From Pseudomonadota bacterium (GTDB taxonomy: Bacteria > Pseudomonadota > Gammaproteobacteria > Steroidobacterales > Steroidobacteraceae), in NCBI GenBank assembly GCA_026398735.1, contig JAPLSH010000006.1:61490-125489 (forward strand): a stretch of 64,000 nucleotides of DNA, given 5' to 3'. Of the stretch, positions 35,940 to 47,060 are shown piece after piece (within the stretch, counting starts at the first letter, position 1; the number at the start of each line of letters is the position of its first letter). The notes below the pieces were generated by a model. That model saw only the letters and a list, made by a program, of their open reading frames with translations, was not told where the DNA came from and did no database searches. A program made the translations under genes and the position numbers.

Positions 35940-36454
35940 GCGCGGCTCCGCGCTGCCAACAGCGCATCGCAGACCTCGCGTACTGCGCCGCGACCACCAG
36001 GCAGTGTTGTGACCCAGTGCGAGGCAGCAAGCGCATCGACGTGTGCATCGGCTACAGCCACAGCCAACGCAGCGCGTTTAAACAGCGCCACATCCGGCGT
36101 GTCATCGCCTACGCAGACAGTCTGCGTGTCGCTGAGTTTGAGCTTGCGCAGCAGTACATCTAGTGCAGCGGATTTGTCGGCGACGCCTTGGTAGAGGTGC
36201 CGGATACCAAGCTCACGACAGCGGCGTGAGAGCGCCGGACTGCGGCGGCCCGAGATAACGGCCACCTCTATGCCGGCTGCTTGCACTTGCTTGATGCCGT
36301 GGCCGTCGCGCACATGAAAGACTTTGAGTTGTTCGCCGCTGGCACCGAAGTACAGAGCGCCATCGGTGAGTACGCCGTCGCAGTCGAGCACCAGCAAACG
36401 GAGGCGTTGGGCCAGTGCGGCAGTAAGGCGCGCAGCCTTGCGGCGCGCAGCCAT
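35936..36454 (-). CDS. kdsC: 3-deoxy-D-manno-octulosonate 8-phosphate phosphatase
   Basis: KdsC dephosphorylates Kdo-8-phosphate. The 172-residue HAD protein has the nucleophile motif LDCDGVLTDG, the ISGRRSPAL motif and VGDDTPDVALF. One base overlaps the kdsD stop. Confidence 0.95.
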   Translation of the reverse strand: MAARRKAARLTAALAQRLRLLVLDCDGVLTDGALYFGASGEQLKVFHVRDGHGIKQVQAAGIEVAVISGRRSPALSRRCRELGIRHLYQGVADKSAALDVLLRKLKLSDTQTVCVGDDTPDVALFKRAALAVAVADAHVDALAASHWVTTLPGGRGAVREVCDALLAARSRA

Positions 36455-37443
36455 CAGACGACTCCTGCGCGCAGCAGGTCGTGGATATTGAGAACGCCGA
36501 CCAGTTGCTGCGACGCATCGACCACCAACAGCGCGGTGATGCCGTGTTGCTCCATAAGATTGACGGCCTCTGCAGCCAGCGCCTGTGCTTGGATGCAGCG
36601 CGGGTTGGCGGTCATCACGTGCTGCATGGTGGTGGCATGCAAATCGATCTGACGATCGATGACGCGGCGCAGATCACCATCGGTGAACACGCCCAATACG
36701 CGCTGCTGCGCATCGACCACGGCAGTGAGGCCCAAGCGCTTGCGGGTCATTTCGATAAGACCCGCTGCCAGCGCGGTATCTGGCCCCACGCAGGGCAGTT
36801 CATCGCCGCTGCGCATGACATCGGCAACATGCAGCAGCAGCTTGCGGCCCAGGCTGCCACCCGGATGCGAACGCGCAAAGTCTTCGGGTGTGAAGCCGCG
36901 TGCCTCGAGCAAGGCGATAGCCAGTGCATCACCCATGGCCAGCGTGGCAGTGGTGCTGGCGGTAGGGGCCAGATTGTGCGGGCAGGCTTCTTCGGCAACG
37001 CTGACATCGAGATTGACGTTGGCCGCTTGCGCCAGCGTGGAGGTGCTGCCGCCAGTGATGGCGATGACCGGCAAGCCCAGTCGCTTGAGGTGCGGCAGCA
37101 GCATCACGACTTCGGGCGTTTCGCCGGAGTTGGAAATGGCGATGACCACGTCGCCGCGCGACACCATGCCCAGATCGCCGTGCGCGGCTTCGGTCGCATG
37201 CAGAAAGAACGAGGGTGTGCCCGTGCTGGCCAGCGTGGCGGCGATCTTGCCCCCTACATGACCCGACTTTCCCAGACCGGTGACGACCACACGACCGGTG
37301 GCACCCAGACAAAGTTGGCAGGCGCTGGCGAACTGTTCGTCGATGCGACCGGCCAGTGCCTGGACAGCGCGCGCTTCGATGTCGAGGGTGCGCCGACCAG
37401 CGTCGATCAGGGTTGCGGCCGGGATGTGGGGGGCGGTGTTCAT
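36454..37443 (-). CDS. kdsD: Arabinose-5-phosphate isomerase
   Basis: KdsD makes arabinose 5-phosphate for Kdo synthesis. The 329-residue protein has an SIS domain (about 45-185; VVVTGLGKSGHVGGKIAATLASTGTPS, ISNSGETPEV) and two CBS domains (about 205-325). The start at 37443 (MNTAPHIPA) lies 12 bases after a TATGAT box at 37456-37461 on the minus strand. First gene of kdsD-kdsC-lptC-lptA-lptB. Confidence 0.94.
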   Translation of the reverse strand: MNTAPHIPAATLIDAGRRTLDIEARAVQALAGRIDEQFASACQLCLGATGRVVVTGLGKSGHVGGKIAATLASTGTPSFFLHATEAAHGDLGMVSRGDVVIAISNSGETPEVVMLLPHLKRLGLPVIAITGGSTSTLAQAANVNLDVSVAEEACPHNLAPTASTTATLAMGDALAIALLEARGFTPEDFARSHPGGSLGRKLLLHVADVMRSGDELPCVGPDTALAAGLIEMTRKRLGLTAVVDAQQRVLGVFTDGDLRRVIDRQIDLHATTMQHVMTANPRCIQAQALAAEAVNLMEQHGITALLVVDASQQLVGVLNIHDLLRAGVV

Positions 37444-37455
37444 GTCAGAAGGTCG

Positions 37456-37470
37456 ATCATAGCTTAAGAT
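37456..37470. promoter_or_regulatory. Divergent -10 boxes of kdsD and ibaG
   Basis: TATGAT on the minus strand (37456-37461) serves kdsD and TAAGAT on the plus strand (37465-37470) serves ibaG-murA. They lie back to back within 15 bases; -35 elements are weak. Confidence 0.4.
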
Positions 37471-37500
37471 TAGCGCCCCCGACTTGGCCCGAGGCCCTCC

Positions 37501-39001
<1,501 letters not shown>

Positions 39002-39015
39002 TCTGGCACCCGCAG

Positions 39016-40233
39016 TCAGCGGGTCGTGGGCATCTCGATGACTTTGAGTTCGGTATCAAAGCGCTGGGTGCCGCGCATACCGCTGAGCTTGATGCTGCTG
39101 CCCGGCGGGCGCAGCGCGATCTGTGCGGTGGCGTCCTGAGCATTGCGAATCGGCTTGCCGTCGACCGACACCACGCGATCGTTGACATCCAATCCGGCGC
39201 GCAGCGCCGGTGAGTCGATGTACAGATCGTCGATCACCACACTGCCTGCCGGATAGCCCAGCTGTGCAGCACGCGCTGCTTCGGCATTAACGGGAATGAT
39301 GCCGATCCAACCGCGCACCACGCGTCCCTTGTTGAGGATCTCGCGCATCACGCCGCGCACCAGATCCACCGGAATGGCCAGGCTGATGCCCTCTGCGCCG
39401 CGATTCTTGCCCAGCACCGCGGTGTTGATGCCGATCAATGCGCCACTTACATCGACCAGCGCGCCACCGGAGTTGCCTTCGTTGATGGCTGCATCGGTCT
39501 GGATGAAGTTTTCGAAGGTGGCCACGCCCAGATCAGCACGACCGGTCGCGCTGATGATCCCGTGTGTGACGGTTTGCGTCAGGCCCAGTGGACTGCCGAT
39601 GGCCAGCACCACATCGCCGACCTGCAAGCGATCCGAACGACCCAGCTGCATCACCGGCAGGTGCGCCAAGCGCACGCGCAGTACTGCCAGATCTGTATAG
39701 GGATCACGGCCGACGACCTCTGCTTCGCCGCTGCGGCCGTCGGCCAGTTGCACTTGGATTTTGTCGGCGCCGGCGATCACATGGTTGTTGGTGACAATAT
39801 GACCTTGGGCATCGACGATGACGCCCGAGCCCAAGCCCTGTTGGATCCGCTGGCGGTAGCGCGGCGGCATCGCGCCTGGCATCATCTGTTCCAGCCCGGT
39901 CGGCGGCAGGCGTTCGGTGACCTTGCCCTGCGTGAAGATGTTGACCACCGCGGGGGCGCTGCGTTGCACGGCGGGCGCATAGCTGGACACACGAGGCAGG
40001 TCCGCGCCGTTGCTGGAGTCGGTGGCGTCTGGCGGGTCGGTGCTGACCGCCACGCGCACTGCTGCGGTGGGCACTACGTCGACTGCCACATTGACAGCGG
40101 ATGGTGCCCCGGCTGCGGCGGGAGAGTGCAGCAGCCCGGGCCACACTCGGGTAGCCACTAATGCGGCTAGCAAGCCGGCCGCCGCCCATGCCAGCCAGTA
40201 CAGAGTTGTGTGTCTCAACGGGTTGTTAAACAT
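39016..40233 (-). CDS. degS: DegS/AlgW-type periplasmic serine protease
   Basis: DegS senses misfolded outer-membrane proteins and cleaves RseA. The 405-residue protein has an N-terminal membrane anchor (about 11-30), a longer than usual Ala/Val/Asp-rich linker (30-95), a trypsin domain with TNNHVI, YTDLAV and GNSGGALVD, and one PDZ domain. The ATG at 40233 fits the short cytoplasmic tail MFNNPLRH. Divergent from petA with 72 bases between. Confidence 0.92.
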   Translation of the reverse strand: MFNNPLRHTTLYWLAWAAAGLLAALVATRVWPGLLHSPAAAGAPSAVNVAVDVVPTAAVRVAVSTDPPDATDSSNGADLPRVSSYAPAVQRSAPAVVNIFTQGKVTERLPPTGLEQMMPGAMPPRYRQRIQQGLGSGVIVDAQGHIVTNNHVIAGADKIQVQLADGRSGEAEVVGRDPYTDLAVLRVRLAHLPVMQLGRSDRLQVGDVVLAIGSPLGLTQTVTHGIISATGRADLGVATFENFIQTDAAINEGNSGGALVDVSGALIGINTAVLGKNRGAEGISLAIPVDLVRGVMREILNKGRVVRGWIGIIPVNAEAARAAQLGYPAGSVVIDDLYIDSPALRAGLDVNDRVVSVDGKPIRNAQDATAQIALRPPGSSIKLSGMRGTQRFDTELKVIEMPTTR

Positions 40234-40269
40234 GCACCAGCTCACAGTCAAAGCTTGAACTTGATTGTG

Positions 40270-40275
40270 TATAAT
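40270..40275 (+). promoter_or_regulatory. -10 box of the petABC operon
   Basis: A consensus TATAAT lies 30 bases upstream of the petA ATG. No consensus -35 is visible at 16-18 bases upstream. Confidence 0.5.
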
Positions 40276-40305
40276 GCGCCCGTTTTCACCTACGAGCCGA
40301 GATCC

Positions 40306-40944
40306 ATGAGCGACACCAGCGGCGCCGCACTGCGCGGCAGCCAGGAAACACCTGCGGTGGACAATAGCCGCCGGGTTTTTCTGACCCAAGCCACCACTGC
40401 CGTAGGCGCGCTTGGCGCAGCCTTTGCCGCAGTGCCCTTCATCGCTTCCTGGAGCCCATCAGAGCGCGCTCGCGCGCTGGGTGCACCGGTTGATGTCGAT
40501 GTCTCCAAGCTTGAGCCGGGCCAGATGGTCACGCTCACTTGGCGCAAGCAAGCCATCTATGTCGTGCACCGCACGCCCGAGATGATCGCCAGCTTGGCGG
40601 GTTTCGATGGCCAGCTGAAAGACCCAGGCTCCAAGGCCTCCGAACAGCCGACCTATGCCACCAACGTCAGTCGCGCAGCGCGCGACCAGTTCTTGGTGGT
40701 TGTCGGCAATTGCACGCACTTGGGCTGTCTGCCCAAGGCGCGCTTCGAGAAGGCACAGCCCGATTTGGGCGCAGACTGGCCGGGCGGCTTTTTCTGCCCC
40801 TGCCATGGTTCGCGCTTCGATCTGGCTGGCCGCGTGTTCCAAGGCTCGCCCGCCTCGGTCAATCTGCGCATCCCGCCGTATTCTTTCAGCAACGACAGCA
40901 CACTGATCATCGGCAAGGATGATGCAGTGCAGGGAGCCGCATAA
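40306..40944 (+). CDS. petA: Ubiquinol-cytochrome c reductase Rieske subunit
   Basis: The 212-residue Rieske protein has a Tat-type anchor (SRRVFLTQATTAVGALGAAF, 21-40) and cluster motifs CTHLGC (C136, H138) and CPCHGS (C164, H167). It transfers electrons from ubiquinol to cytochrome c1. Overlaps petB by one base. Confidence 0.97.
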   Translation: MSDTSGAALRGSQETPAVDNSRRVFLTQATTAVGALGAAFAAVPFIASWSPSERARALGAPVDVDVSKLEPGQMVTLTWRKQAIYVVHRTPEMIASLAGFDGQLKDPGSKASEQPTYATNVSRAARDQFLVVVGNCTHLGCLPKARFEKAQPDLGADWPGGFFCPCHGSRFDLAGRVFQGSPASVNLRIPPYSFSNDSTLIIGKDDAVQGAA

Positions 40945-42197
40945 TGGGCGGTCACAGCAACGAAGCCGGTCCGGCACGCACTGGTTTTACGGGCTGGCTC
41001 AACAAGCGCTTGCCGGTCGATGCCTTCGTCAAGGGCTCGATGACCGAGTACTACGCGCCCAAGAACTTCAACATCTGGTACTTCTTCGGCTCGCTGGCAC
41101 TGCTGGTGCTGGTCATGCAGTTAATTACCGGCGTCTTCCTCACGATGCACTACAAGGTCGGTGAAGCCACCGCCTTCGACTCGGTCGAGTACATCATGCG
41201 TGAGGTGCCTTATGGCTGGCTGCTGCGCTATCTGCATAGCACCGGCGCTTCGGCGTTTTTCATCGTCGTCTATCTGCACATGTTCCGCGCCATGCTGTAC
41301 GGCTCGTACAAAGCCCCGCGCGAACTGCTGTGGCTGTTCGGTATGGTCATCTATCTGGCGCTGATGGCAGAAGCCTTCATGGGCTATGTGCTGCCGTGGG
41401 GCAACATGTCGTTCTGGGGCGCCCAGGTGATCGTCAATCTGTTCGGCACCATTCCGGTCATCGGGCCGGGCCTGGTCGAGTGGATCCGCGGTGACTACGG
41501 TATTGCCGACTCCACCCTCAATCGCTTCTTCTCGCTGCACGTCGTGGCAGTGCCGTTGGTGCTGTTGCTGCTTGTTGCGCTGCATCTGGTCGCGCTGCAC
41601 GAAACCGGGTCCAACAATCCCGATGGCATCGAGATCAAAGACAACAAGGACGCCAAGGGTAACCCGGTCGACGGCATTGCGTTCCACCCCTACTACACCA
41701 TCAAGGATGTGTTCGGTGTGGGCGTGTTCCTGACGCTGTTCTGCATCGTGGTGTTCTTCATGCCGACCTTCGGCGGCATCTTCCTCGAGAAGCCGAACTT
41801 CGAAGTGGCCAACGCCATGTCGACGCCTGATCACATCGCACCGGTGTGGTACTTCACGCCCTTCTACGCAATCCTGCGTGCAGTGCCCGACCAGCAGCTC
41901 GGTGCGCTGGCCATGGCGCTGTCGCTGGTCTGCTTGGTGCTGTTGCCCTGGCTCGACCGTTCGCCGGTGCGCTCCATCCGTTATCGCGGCTGGATGTGGA
42001 AAACGGCGCTGACGCTGTTCGTCATCTCCTTTGTGACTCTGGGTTATCTGGGCCTGATGCCGCCGTCGCCGCTGTACACCACGCTGGCGCGAATCTGCTC
42101 GGTGGTCTACTTCGCGTTCTTCGTGTTGATGCCCATCTACACCCGTCTGGACCCGGTCAAGCCGGTGCCGGCCCGCCTGACTTCCGACCATGAGTGA
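40944..42197 (+). CDS. petB: Cytochrome b of the bc1 complex
   Basis: A 417-residue, eight-helix cytochrome b. Seen: heme-binding His pairs around helices B and D (RYLHSTGAS...YLHMFR and FFSLHVV...LHLVALH), and PEWYF-type loop as PVWYFTPFYAILR. The Qo-site residues are intact. Overlaps petC by eight bases. Confidence 0.97.
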   Translation: MGGHSNEAGPARTGFTGWLNKRLPVDAFVKGSMTEYYAPKNFNIWYFFGSLALLVLVMQLITGVFLTMHYKVGEATAFDSVEYIMREVPYGWLLRYLHSTGASAFFIVVYLHMFRAMLYGSYKAPRELLWLFGMVIYLALMAEAFMGYVLPWGNMSFWGAQVIVNLFGTIPVIGPGLVEWIRGDYGIADSTLNRFFSLHVVAVPLVLLLLVALHLVALHETGSNNPDGIEIKDNKDAKGNPVDGIAFHPYYTIKDVFGVGVFLTLFCIVVFFMPTFGGIFLEKPNFEVANAMSTPDHIAPVWYFTPFYAILRAVPDQQLGALAMALSLVCLVLLPWLDRSPVRSIRYRGWMWKTALTLFVISFVTLGYLGLMPPSPLYTTLARICSVVYFAFFVLMPIYTRLDPVKPVPARLTSDHE

Positions 42198-43014
42198 TAT
42201 CCAGATGAGCACCCGCATCACGCGCCGTCTCGGCGTCTTCTCTGTGCGTCTGCTGGCACCCTTGTTGTTGGCGCCGCTCATGTTGGCACCGGCTGCCATG
42301 GCAGCCGAGGGGCATGGCGGTGAGCCGGCCCACGTCAACTGGCAGGACTGGAAGGCCAACAACCAGATCGGTGATCAGGCCTCACTGCAGCGCGGCGCGG
42401 CAAATTTCGCCAACTACTGCGCCAGCTGTCACTCGCTCAAGTACCTGCGTTACGAGCGCATGGCCAAGGATCTGGGCATCCCCGACGATCTGCTGCGCAA
42501 GAACCTGCTGCCGGACGGCGCGAAGCCCACTGACTACATGATGGTCAACTTCCCCAAGGCCGACGCTGAGGCATGGTTTGGCAAGCTGCCGCCCGATCTG
42601 TCGCTGATCACCCGTTCCAAGGGCAGCGACTATGTGTACCAGTTCCTCAAGGGCTTTTACGTCGACCAGAGCACAGCGACCAAGACCAACAACCTGGCGC
42701 TGCCGGGTGCGGCCATGCCGGCGGTGTTGTCCGAGCTCGAGGGCGTCAAGCGCGCGGTGTTCGCAGAACAGGGCGCGGTGGGTGGTCACGGCGGCGGTCC
42801 GGTAGTAGAGCGGTTTGAAGTAGTCGCAGCCGGTTCGCTGTCGCCCGAGAAGTACGACGCGTTCGTGCGTGACACGGTCAATTTCATGTCTTACGCCGGC
42901 GAGCCGTCGCAACTGCAGCGCAATGACTTGGGCATCTGGGTCGTGCTGTTCCTGCTGGTCTTCACTGGCTTTGCCTGGCTGCTCAAGCGCGAGTACTGGC
43001 GCGACGTCCACTAA
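42190..43014 (+). CDS. petC: Cytochrome c1
   Basis: The 274-residue protein has a signal peptide, heme motif CASCH (near residue 77) and a C-terminal membrane anchor (about 246-266). It completes the bc1 complex. A glycine-rich GGHGGG loop occurs near 200. Confidence 0.95.
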   Translation: MSDIQMSTRITRRLGVFSVRLLAPLLLAPLMLAPAAMAAEGHGGEPAHVNWQDWKANNQIGDQASLQRGAANFANYCASCHSLKYLRYERMAKDLGIPDDLLRKNLLPDGAKPTDYMMVNFPKADAEAWFGKLPPDLSLITRSKGSDYVYQFLKGFYVDQSTATKTNNLALPGAAMPAVLSELEGVKRAVFAEQGAVGGHGGGPVVERFEVVAAGSLSPEKYDAFVRDTVNFMSYAGEPSQLQRNDLGIWVVLFLLVFTGFAWLLKREYWRDVH

Positions 43015-43033
43015 GGGCGTCGTTCCACCCTCC

Positions 43034-43465
43034 GTGGCAGAACTCTCGCGCCGTCCGTATTTGTTGCGGGCGATGCATGACTGGATCTGCGACAGCGGCT
43101 GCACGCCGCATGTCGTGGTGGATGCCACCAAGGACGGCGTACAGGTGCCGCTCGGCTTTGTCAGCGAAGGGCGCATCGTGCTCAACGTGTCGCTGTCGGC
43201 CACTCAAGGCCTGCTGATCGGCGCCGATTTTCTCGAGTTCACAGCCCGCTTTGGTGGCGTCAGCCACTACGTGCGCGTGCCAATTCAGGCCGTGCAGGGC
43301 ATCTATGCCCGCGAGACCAGTGAAGGCATGGTGTTTCCGGAAGAGGGTGCGGCAGTCGATGCTGATCCCTCTGAGCCGGAAGATCCTCCGCCCGCAGCAT
43401 CCCCTGCCGGCAGCGGCCCGGCCGCCCCCACGCGCCCGCGGCCCAGCCTCAAGATCGTCAGATAG
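43034..43465 (+). CDS. sspB: ClpXP adaptor SspB
   Basis: SspB delivers ssrA-tagged proteins to ClpXP. The 143-residue product has RRPYLLRAMHDWICDSGCTPHVVVDA and ARFGGVSHYVRVPIQAVQGIYARE, then an acidic/Pro-rich tail ending in the ClpX-binding-like RPRPSLKIVR. The start is GTG at 43034. sspA, normally between petC and sspB, is absent. Confidence 0.92.
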   Translation: MAELSRRPYLLRAMHDWICDSGCTPHVVVDATKDGVQVPLGFVSEGRIVLNVSLSATQGLLIGADFLEFTARFGGVSHYVRVPIQAVQGIYARETSEGMVFPEEGAAVDADPSEPEDPPPAASPAGSGPAAPTRPRPSLKIVR

Positions 43466-44759
43466 CCGAACGTCGGGCGTACACGCCGTAAGCGGCAATC
43501 AGCGCGTAGCAGGCTGCCGGCAGCAGTAGTGCCAGACGCAGATCAAACAGATCGGCCAGATGGCCGGTGAGTGGCGGGATGATCGCACCGCCGACAATGG
43601 CTACACACAAGATGCCGGATCCGTCTGCGGCGCGTGCGCCCAAGCCTTCGCAGGCCAGGCTGAAGATGGTCGGGAACATGATCGAGTTGCACAGGCCGAT
43701 GGCCAGCAGCGCCCAACCTGACACAGCGCCCTCTGACAGCAGAGCAATGAGCAGTAGCATGATTGAGCCGCTGGCTGCCGCAGCCAGCACCTTGCCTGGT
43801 GAGACCAGCCGCAGCAGTGCTGCGCCGATGAAGCGTCCAACTAGTGCGCCACCCCAATAGAACGCCACATGGGTGCCAGCACTCTGAGCATCCAGACCTA
43901 GAGTGGATGGTTGCATCAGGAAGTTAACGATGAGAGAGCCGATGGCCACCTCTGCACCCACATACAAAAAGATGCAGGCCACGCCATAGCCAAAGCGTGC
44001 GCGCCCCAGCAGCTCTATCGTGTGGCTCCAACGCAGCGTGGCGGCATGACGATCCTGCAGGCGATGACGGCGCATCCAGATCAAACCAGCCAGCACCACC
44101 AGTGCTACGGCCAGCCCCATGTAGGTTTGACTGACGACAGCGGTCTCGCGCTGACGATAGGCCAGCAGCGACTCACCTTGTAGTGACTCTGTGGCAATGC
44201 CCGCCAGCGGCGCCAGAATCAGCAGCGAGCCGACAAACGGGAAGATCGTTGTGCCCAGCGAGTTGAACGCCTGCGCGAAGGTAAGTCGGCTGTGCGCAGT
44301 GCGTGGTGTGCCCAGCAAAGAGATGAGCGGATTGGCCACCACTTGTACGGTGGTGATGCCGGCAGCGACGATGAACAGTGCTAGCAGGAACAGCGCAAAC
44401 ACACCTGCCTGTGAGGCGGGGATAAACAGCAAGCAGCCCACTGCCATGACTGCCACGCCTAGGGCTGCGGTGCGCAGATAGCCGTAGCGGCGCACGATGC
44501 GTGCCGCTGGAATGGACACGATGAAATACGCTGCGAAGAATGCAGATTGCACCAGCATCGCCTGCGCATAGCTGAGGGTGAATAGCTCTTTGAGCTTGGG
44601 AATCAACACGTCGTTGAGACTGGTGATGCCACCGAACACGAAGAACAGCACGAACACGAACACCCGCAGGTCGGGTGCGTCATGCCCATGCGGCGGCGTA
44701 TCGCTGCCGGGCACTGGATCGGTGGACGAAATGTCACGAGTGTCCAGATGCTGTGCCAT
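43458..44759 (-). CDS. FucP/GluP-type MFS sugar transporter
   Basis: A 433-residue, twelve-helix permease of the fucose/glucose/galactose:proton symporter family (FFVFGGITSLNDVLIPKLKELF; QSAFFAAYFIVSIPA; FAQAFNSLGTTIFPFVG). It likely imports hexoses released by the neighbouring glycosidase. Convergent with sspB, overlapping eight bases, and three bases downstream of the GH3 gene. Confidence 0.9.
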   Translation of the reverse strand: MAQHLDTRDISSTDPVPGSDTPPHGHDAPDLRVFVFVLFFVFGGITSLNDVLIPKLKELFTLSYAQAMLVQSAFFAAYFIVSIPAARIVRRYGYLRTAALGVAVMAVGCLLFIPASQAGVFALFLLALFIVAAGITTVQVVANPLISLLGTPRTAHSRLTFAQAFNSLGTTIFPFVGSLLILAPLAGIATESLQGESLLAYRQRETAVVSQTYMGLAVALVVLAGLIWMRRHRLQDRHAATLRWSHTIELLGRARFGYGVACIFLYVGAEVAIGSLIVNFLMQPSTLGLDAQSAGTHVAFYWGGALVGRFIGAALLRLVSPGKVLAAAASGSIMLLLIALLSEGAVSGWALLAIGLCNSIMFPTIFSLACEGLGARAADGSGILCVAIVGGAIIPPLTGHLADLFDLRLALLLPAACYALIAAYGVYARRSAI

Positions 44760-44762
44760 GGG

Positions 44763-46967
44763 TTATTTCCAGTTGCGTGCGGGCAGGGTAAGGGTAAGAG
44801 GCGGATCCAGATCCAGTGATGAACGGCCACTGGCCAACAGATACTGTCCTGCAGGCTGCTGCCATTGGCCGTCCCGCCAGTGCGCCAGCACACGTGGTTC
44901 CAGCTCGATGCGCAGCTCGCGGCTTTCGCCCGGCGCGAGCATCACGCGCTGATAACCGGCCAGACGGCGCGTGGCTGTGCCGGCCATCGAGGTGAGATAA
45001 ATCTGCACGACCTCGGCACCGGCGCGATCACCCATATTACGCACGCTGCAGGTCAGCTGCGGCGTGGGCGTGGCCACTGGGTTGCTGCAGTTTGTGTCAA
45101 AGCGCGTGTAGGACAGACCAAAGCCAAGAGCGAACAGCGGCTGCAGAGCTTGGCGCGCATACCAGCGATAGCCGACGTCGCTGCCTTCGATGTCATAGTT
45201 GATCGTCAGCGTTTGTCCAGGTCTGCCACGGCCCACAAAGCCAGGCTCGACCGTCTCGGCACCATCGAGTGCCGGCCGCGGCAGTTGTGCTTCGCTGGAC
45301 GGGAAGGTGATTGGCAAGCGACCGGAAGGATTTGCATCGCCGAACAGCAGTGCGGTGATGGCCTCTGCACCCCGTGCGCCGGGATACCAAGCCTGTAGCA
45401 CTGCGCCCACGCTGCCCAGCCAAGGCATCCGCACCGGCCCGCCTGTTTGCAGTACGACCACCGTGCGCGGGTTGGCGGCAGCGACGGCGGCGATCAACGC
45501 ATCCTGACCATCGGGCAGCGATAGATCTGGCACGTCATAGCCTTCGCTCATGTACTGCGTCGCAAACACGACGGCCACATCGGCTTGGCGTGCTGCAGCG
45601 ACGGCATCAGTTAGGTAGCGACCGCTGCGAAAGCTCAGTTGTGTGTTGGGGACGCGTGCCCGCAGCGCCTTGATGGGGCTGCTGTCGTGATAGGTCTCGT
45701 TCATCATTTTGGAGAACGGGCCTTCAGGGCCGATGGTGCGTAGCGCTGCAGGACCATCGGGTCCATGCACCAAGCTTGATCCGCCACCGGCCATGACACC
45801 GGCATCTGCGTTACCGCCGATCACCGCAATGCGCTTAAGGTTGCCAGGCAGCGGCAGCAGTGCGCCGTTGTTGCGTAGCAGTACGCTGCCCTGCAATGCC
45901 ACCTGTTCGGCCACGGCAGCATGGGCCTTAACGTCGACTTTGCGCAGCTTGGGTGGATGACGGTCGAGCCCAACCGCGTAGATCGAGCGCAACACACGAC
46001 GGTTCATGTCATCGACACGCGCCCAATAGCCGGCATCATTTTTGGCTGCGTCGAGCAGTGGCTTGTCGAAGAACACCTGCGGATCAATCTGCTGACCCGA
46101 CTGCTGGTCGAGTCCGGCTAGCGCGAAATCCAGTTGGTGCACGGCACCCCAGTCAGACATCACCCAGCCTTTGTAGCCCCAATCGCGCTTGAGCACTTGA
46201 TTGAGCAGCCAGTCGTTGCCGCAGCCAAAGCCGCCGTTGATGCGGTTGTAAGCACACATGACGGCGCCGGGCTGACCGCGTTCTATGGCCAATTGAAACG
46301 ACAGCAGATCGCTTTCGCGGGCGGCCGGCTCACTGATGAGTACGTCGTGAAAGGCACGACCGGTTTCTTGGTCGTTGAGTGCGTAGTGTTTGACCGTCGA
46401 GAGCACATGCGCCGATTGGATGCCGGCTACCGCAGCGCCGGCCAGCGTGCCCGACAGCAGCGGATCCTCGCTGAAGTATTCAAACGTGCGACCGTTGCGC
46501 GGTTCGCGCAGCAGGTTGTTGCCCCCGGCCAGCAACACATTAAAGCCCTTGGCATGTGCCTCGGTGCCGATCATCGCGCCGCCTTGTTGCAGCAACTGCG
46601 GGTTCCAGCTGGATGCCATCGACGGACCGGAGGGCAGAGCCGTGGTCGGCTCTTTGTCGCCGCGGCGTCCTCCGAGCCAGGCCACACCCAGGCTCGCATC
46701 GGATTCGATTAACGGCGGCACACCCAGGCGCGGGATGCCATACACATAGCCCGCGCCAGGTACGTAACCGGGTGGCACCGGCGGCGGCAGCCAAGCAGCG
46801 GATAAACCGTGCAGCAGTGTGGTGCGTTCGGCAGGGCGCAGTTTGCGCAGCGTCTGCTCGGCACGCGCGTCGGGGTCGCTGGCAGCAGGTGTTGCACTGA
46901 GGGCGGGCAATACGACAACGCTGGCCATTGCCAGCACGGCGCCAGCAATCTGCCGGAACATTCTCAT
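44763..46967 (-). CDS. Secreted glycoside hydrolase family 3 (beta-glucosidase type)
   Basis: The 734-residue protein has a signal peptide (ALSATPA), the GH3 N-terminal barrel with nucleophile Asp in WVMSDWGAVHQ and the KHYALNDQE motif, a C-terminal sandwich domain and a fibronectin III-like end. GH3 enzymes remove beta-linked glucose or xylose. The start is ATG at 46967. Cotranscribed with the FucP-like transporter. Confidence 0.9.
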   Translation of the reverse strand: MRMFRQIAGAVLAMASVVVLPALSATPAASDPDARAEQTLRKLRPAERTTLLHGLSAAWLPPPVPPGYVPGAGYVYGIPRLGVPPLIESDASLGVAWLGGRRGDKEPTTALPSGPSMASSWNPQLLQQGGAMIGTEAHAKGFNVLLAGGNNLLREPRNGRTFEYFSEDPLLSGTLAGAAVAGIQSAHVLSTVKHYALNDQETGRAFHDVLISEPAARESDLLSFQLAIERGQPGAVMCAYNRINGGFGCGNDWLLNQVLKRDWGYKGWVMSDWGAVHQLDFALAGLDQQSGQQIDPQVFFDKPLLDAAKNDAGYWARVDDMNRRVLRSIYAVGLDRHPPKLRKVDVKAHAAVAEQVALQGSVLLRNNGALLPLPGNLKRIAVIGGNADAGVMAGGGSSLVHGPDGPAALRTIGPEGPFSKMMNETYHDSSPIKALRARVPNTQLSFRSGRYLTDAVAAARQADVAVVFATQYMSEGYDVPDLSLPDGQDALIAAVAAANPRTVVVLQTGGPVRMPWLGSVGAVLQAWYPGARGAEAITALLFGDANPSGRLPITFPSSEAQLPRPALDGAETVEPGFVGRGRPGQTLTINYDIEGSDVGYRWYARQALQPLFALGFGLSYTRFDTNCSNPVATPTPQLTCSVRNMGDRAGAEVVQIYLTSMAGTATRRLAGYQRVMLAPGESRELRIELEPRVLAHWRDGQWQQPAGQYLLASGRSSLDLDPPLTLTLPARNWK

Positions 46968-47060
46968 CGGGAGTCCCCTATTGTTTTCCGTGACCGACGC
47001 GGCCGCCTGTGGTGCTGCGAGGTTCGCGGTATGCTCGGGGCAGGTTACCAACGGGGATGG

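Noticed and set aside
41121..42362. A 413-codon open frame antisense to petB and petC
   Set aside because: Its predicted protein is rich in His, Gln, Arg and Asp without any domain, and the opposite strand is the unmistakable cytochrome b. It is an antisense shadow of GC-rich coding DNA.
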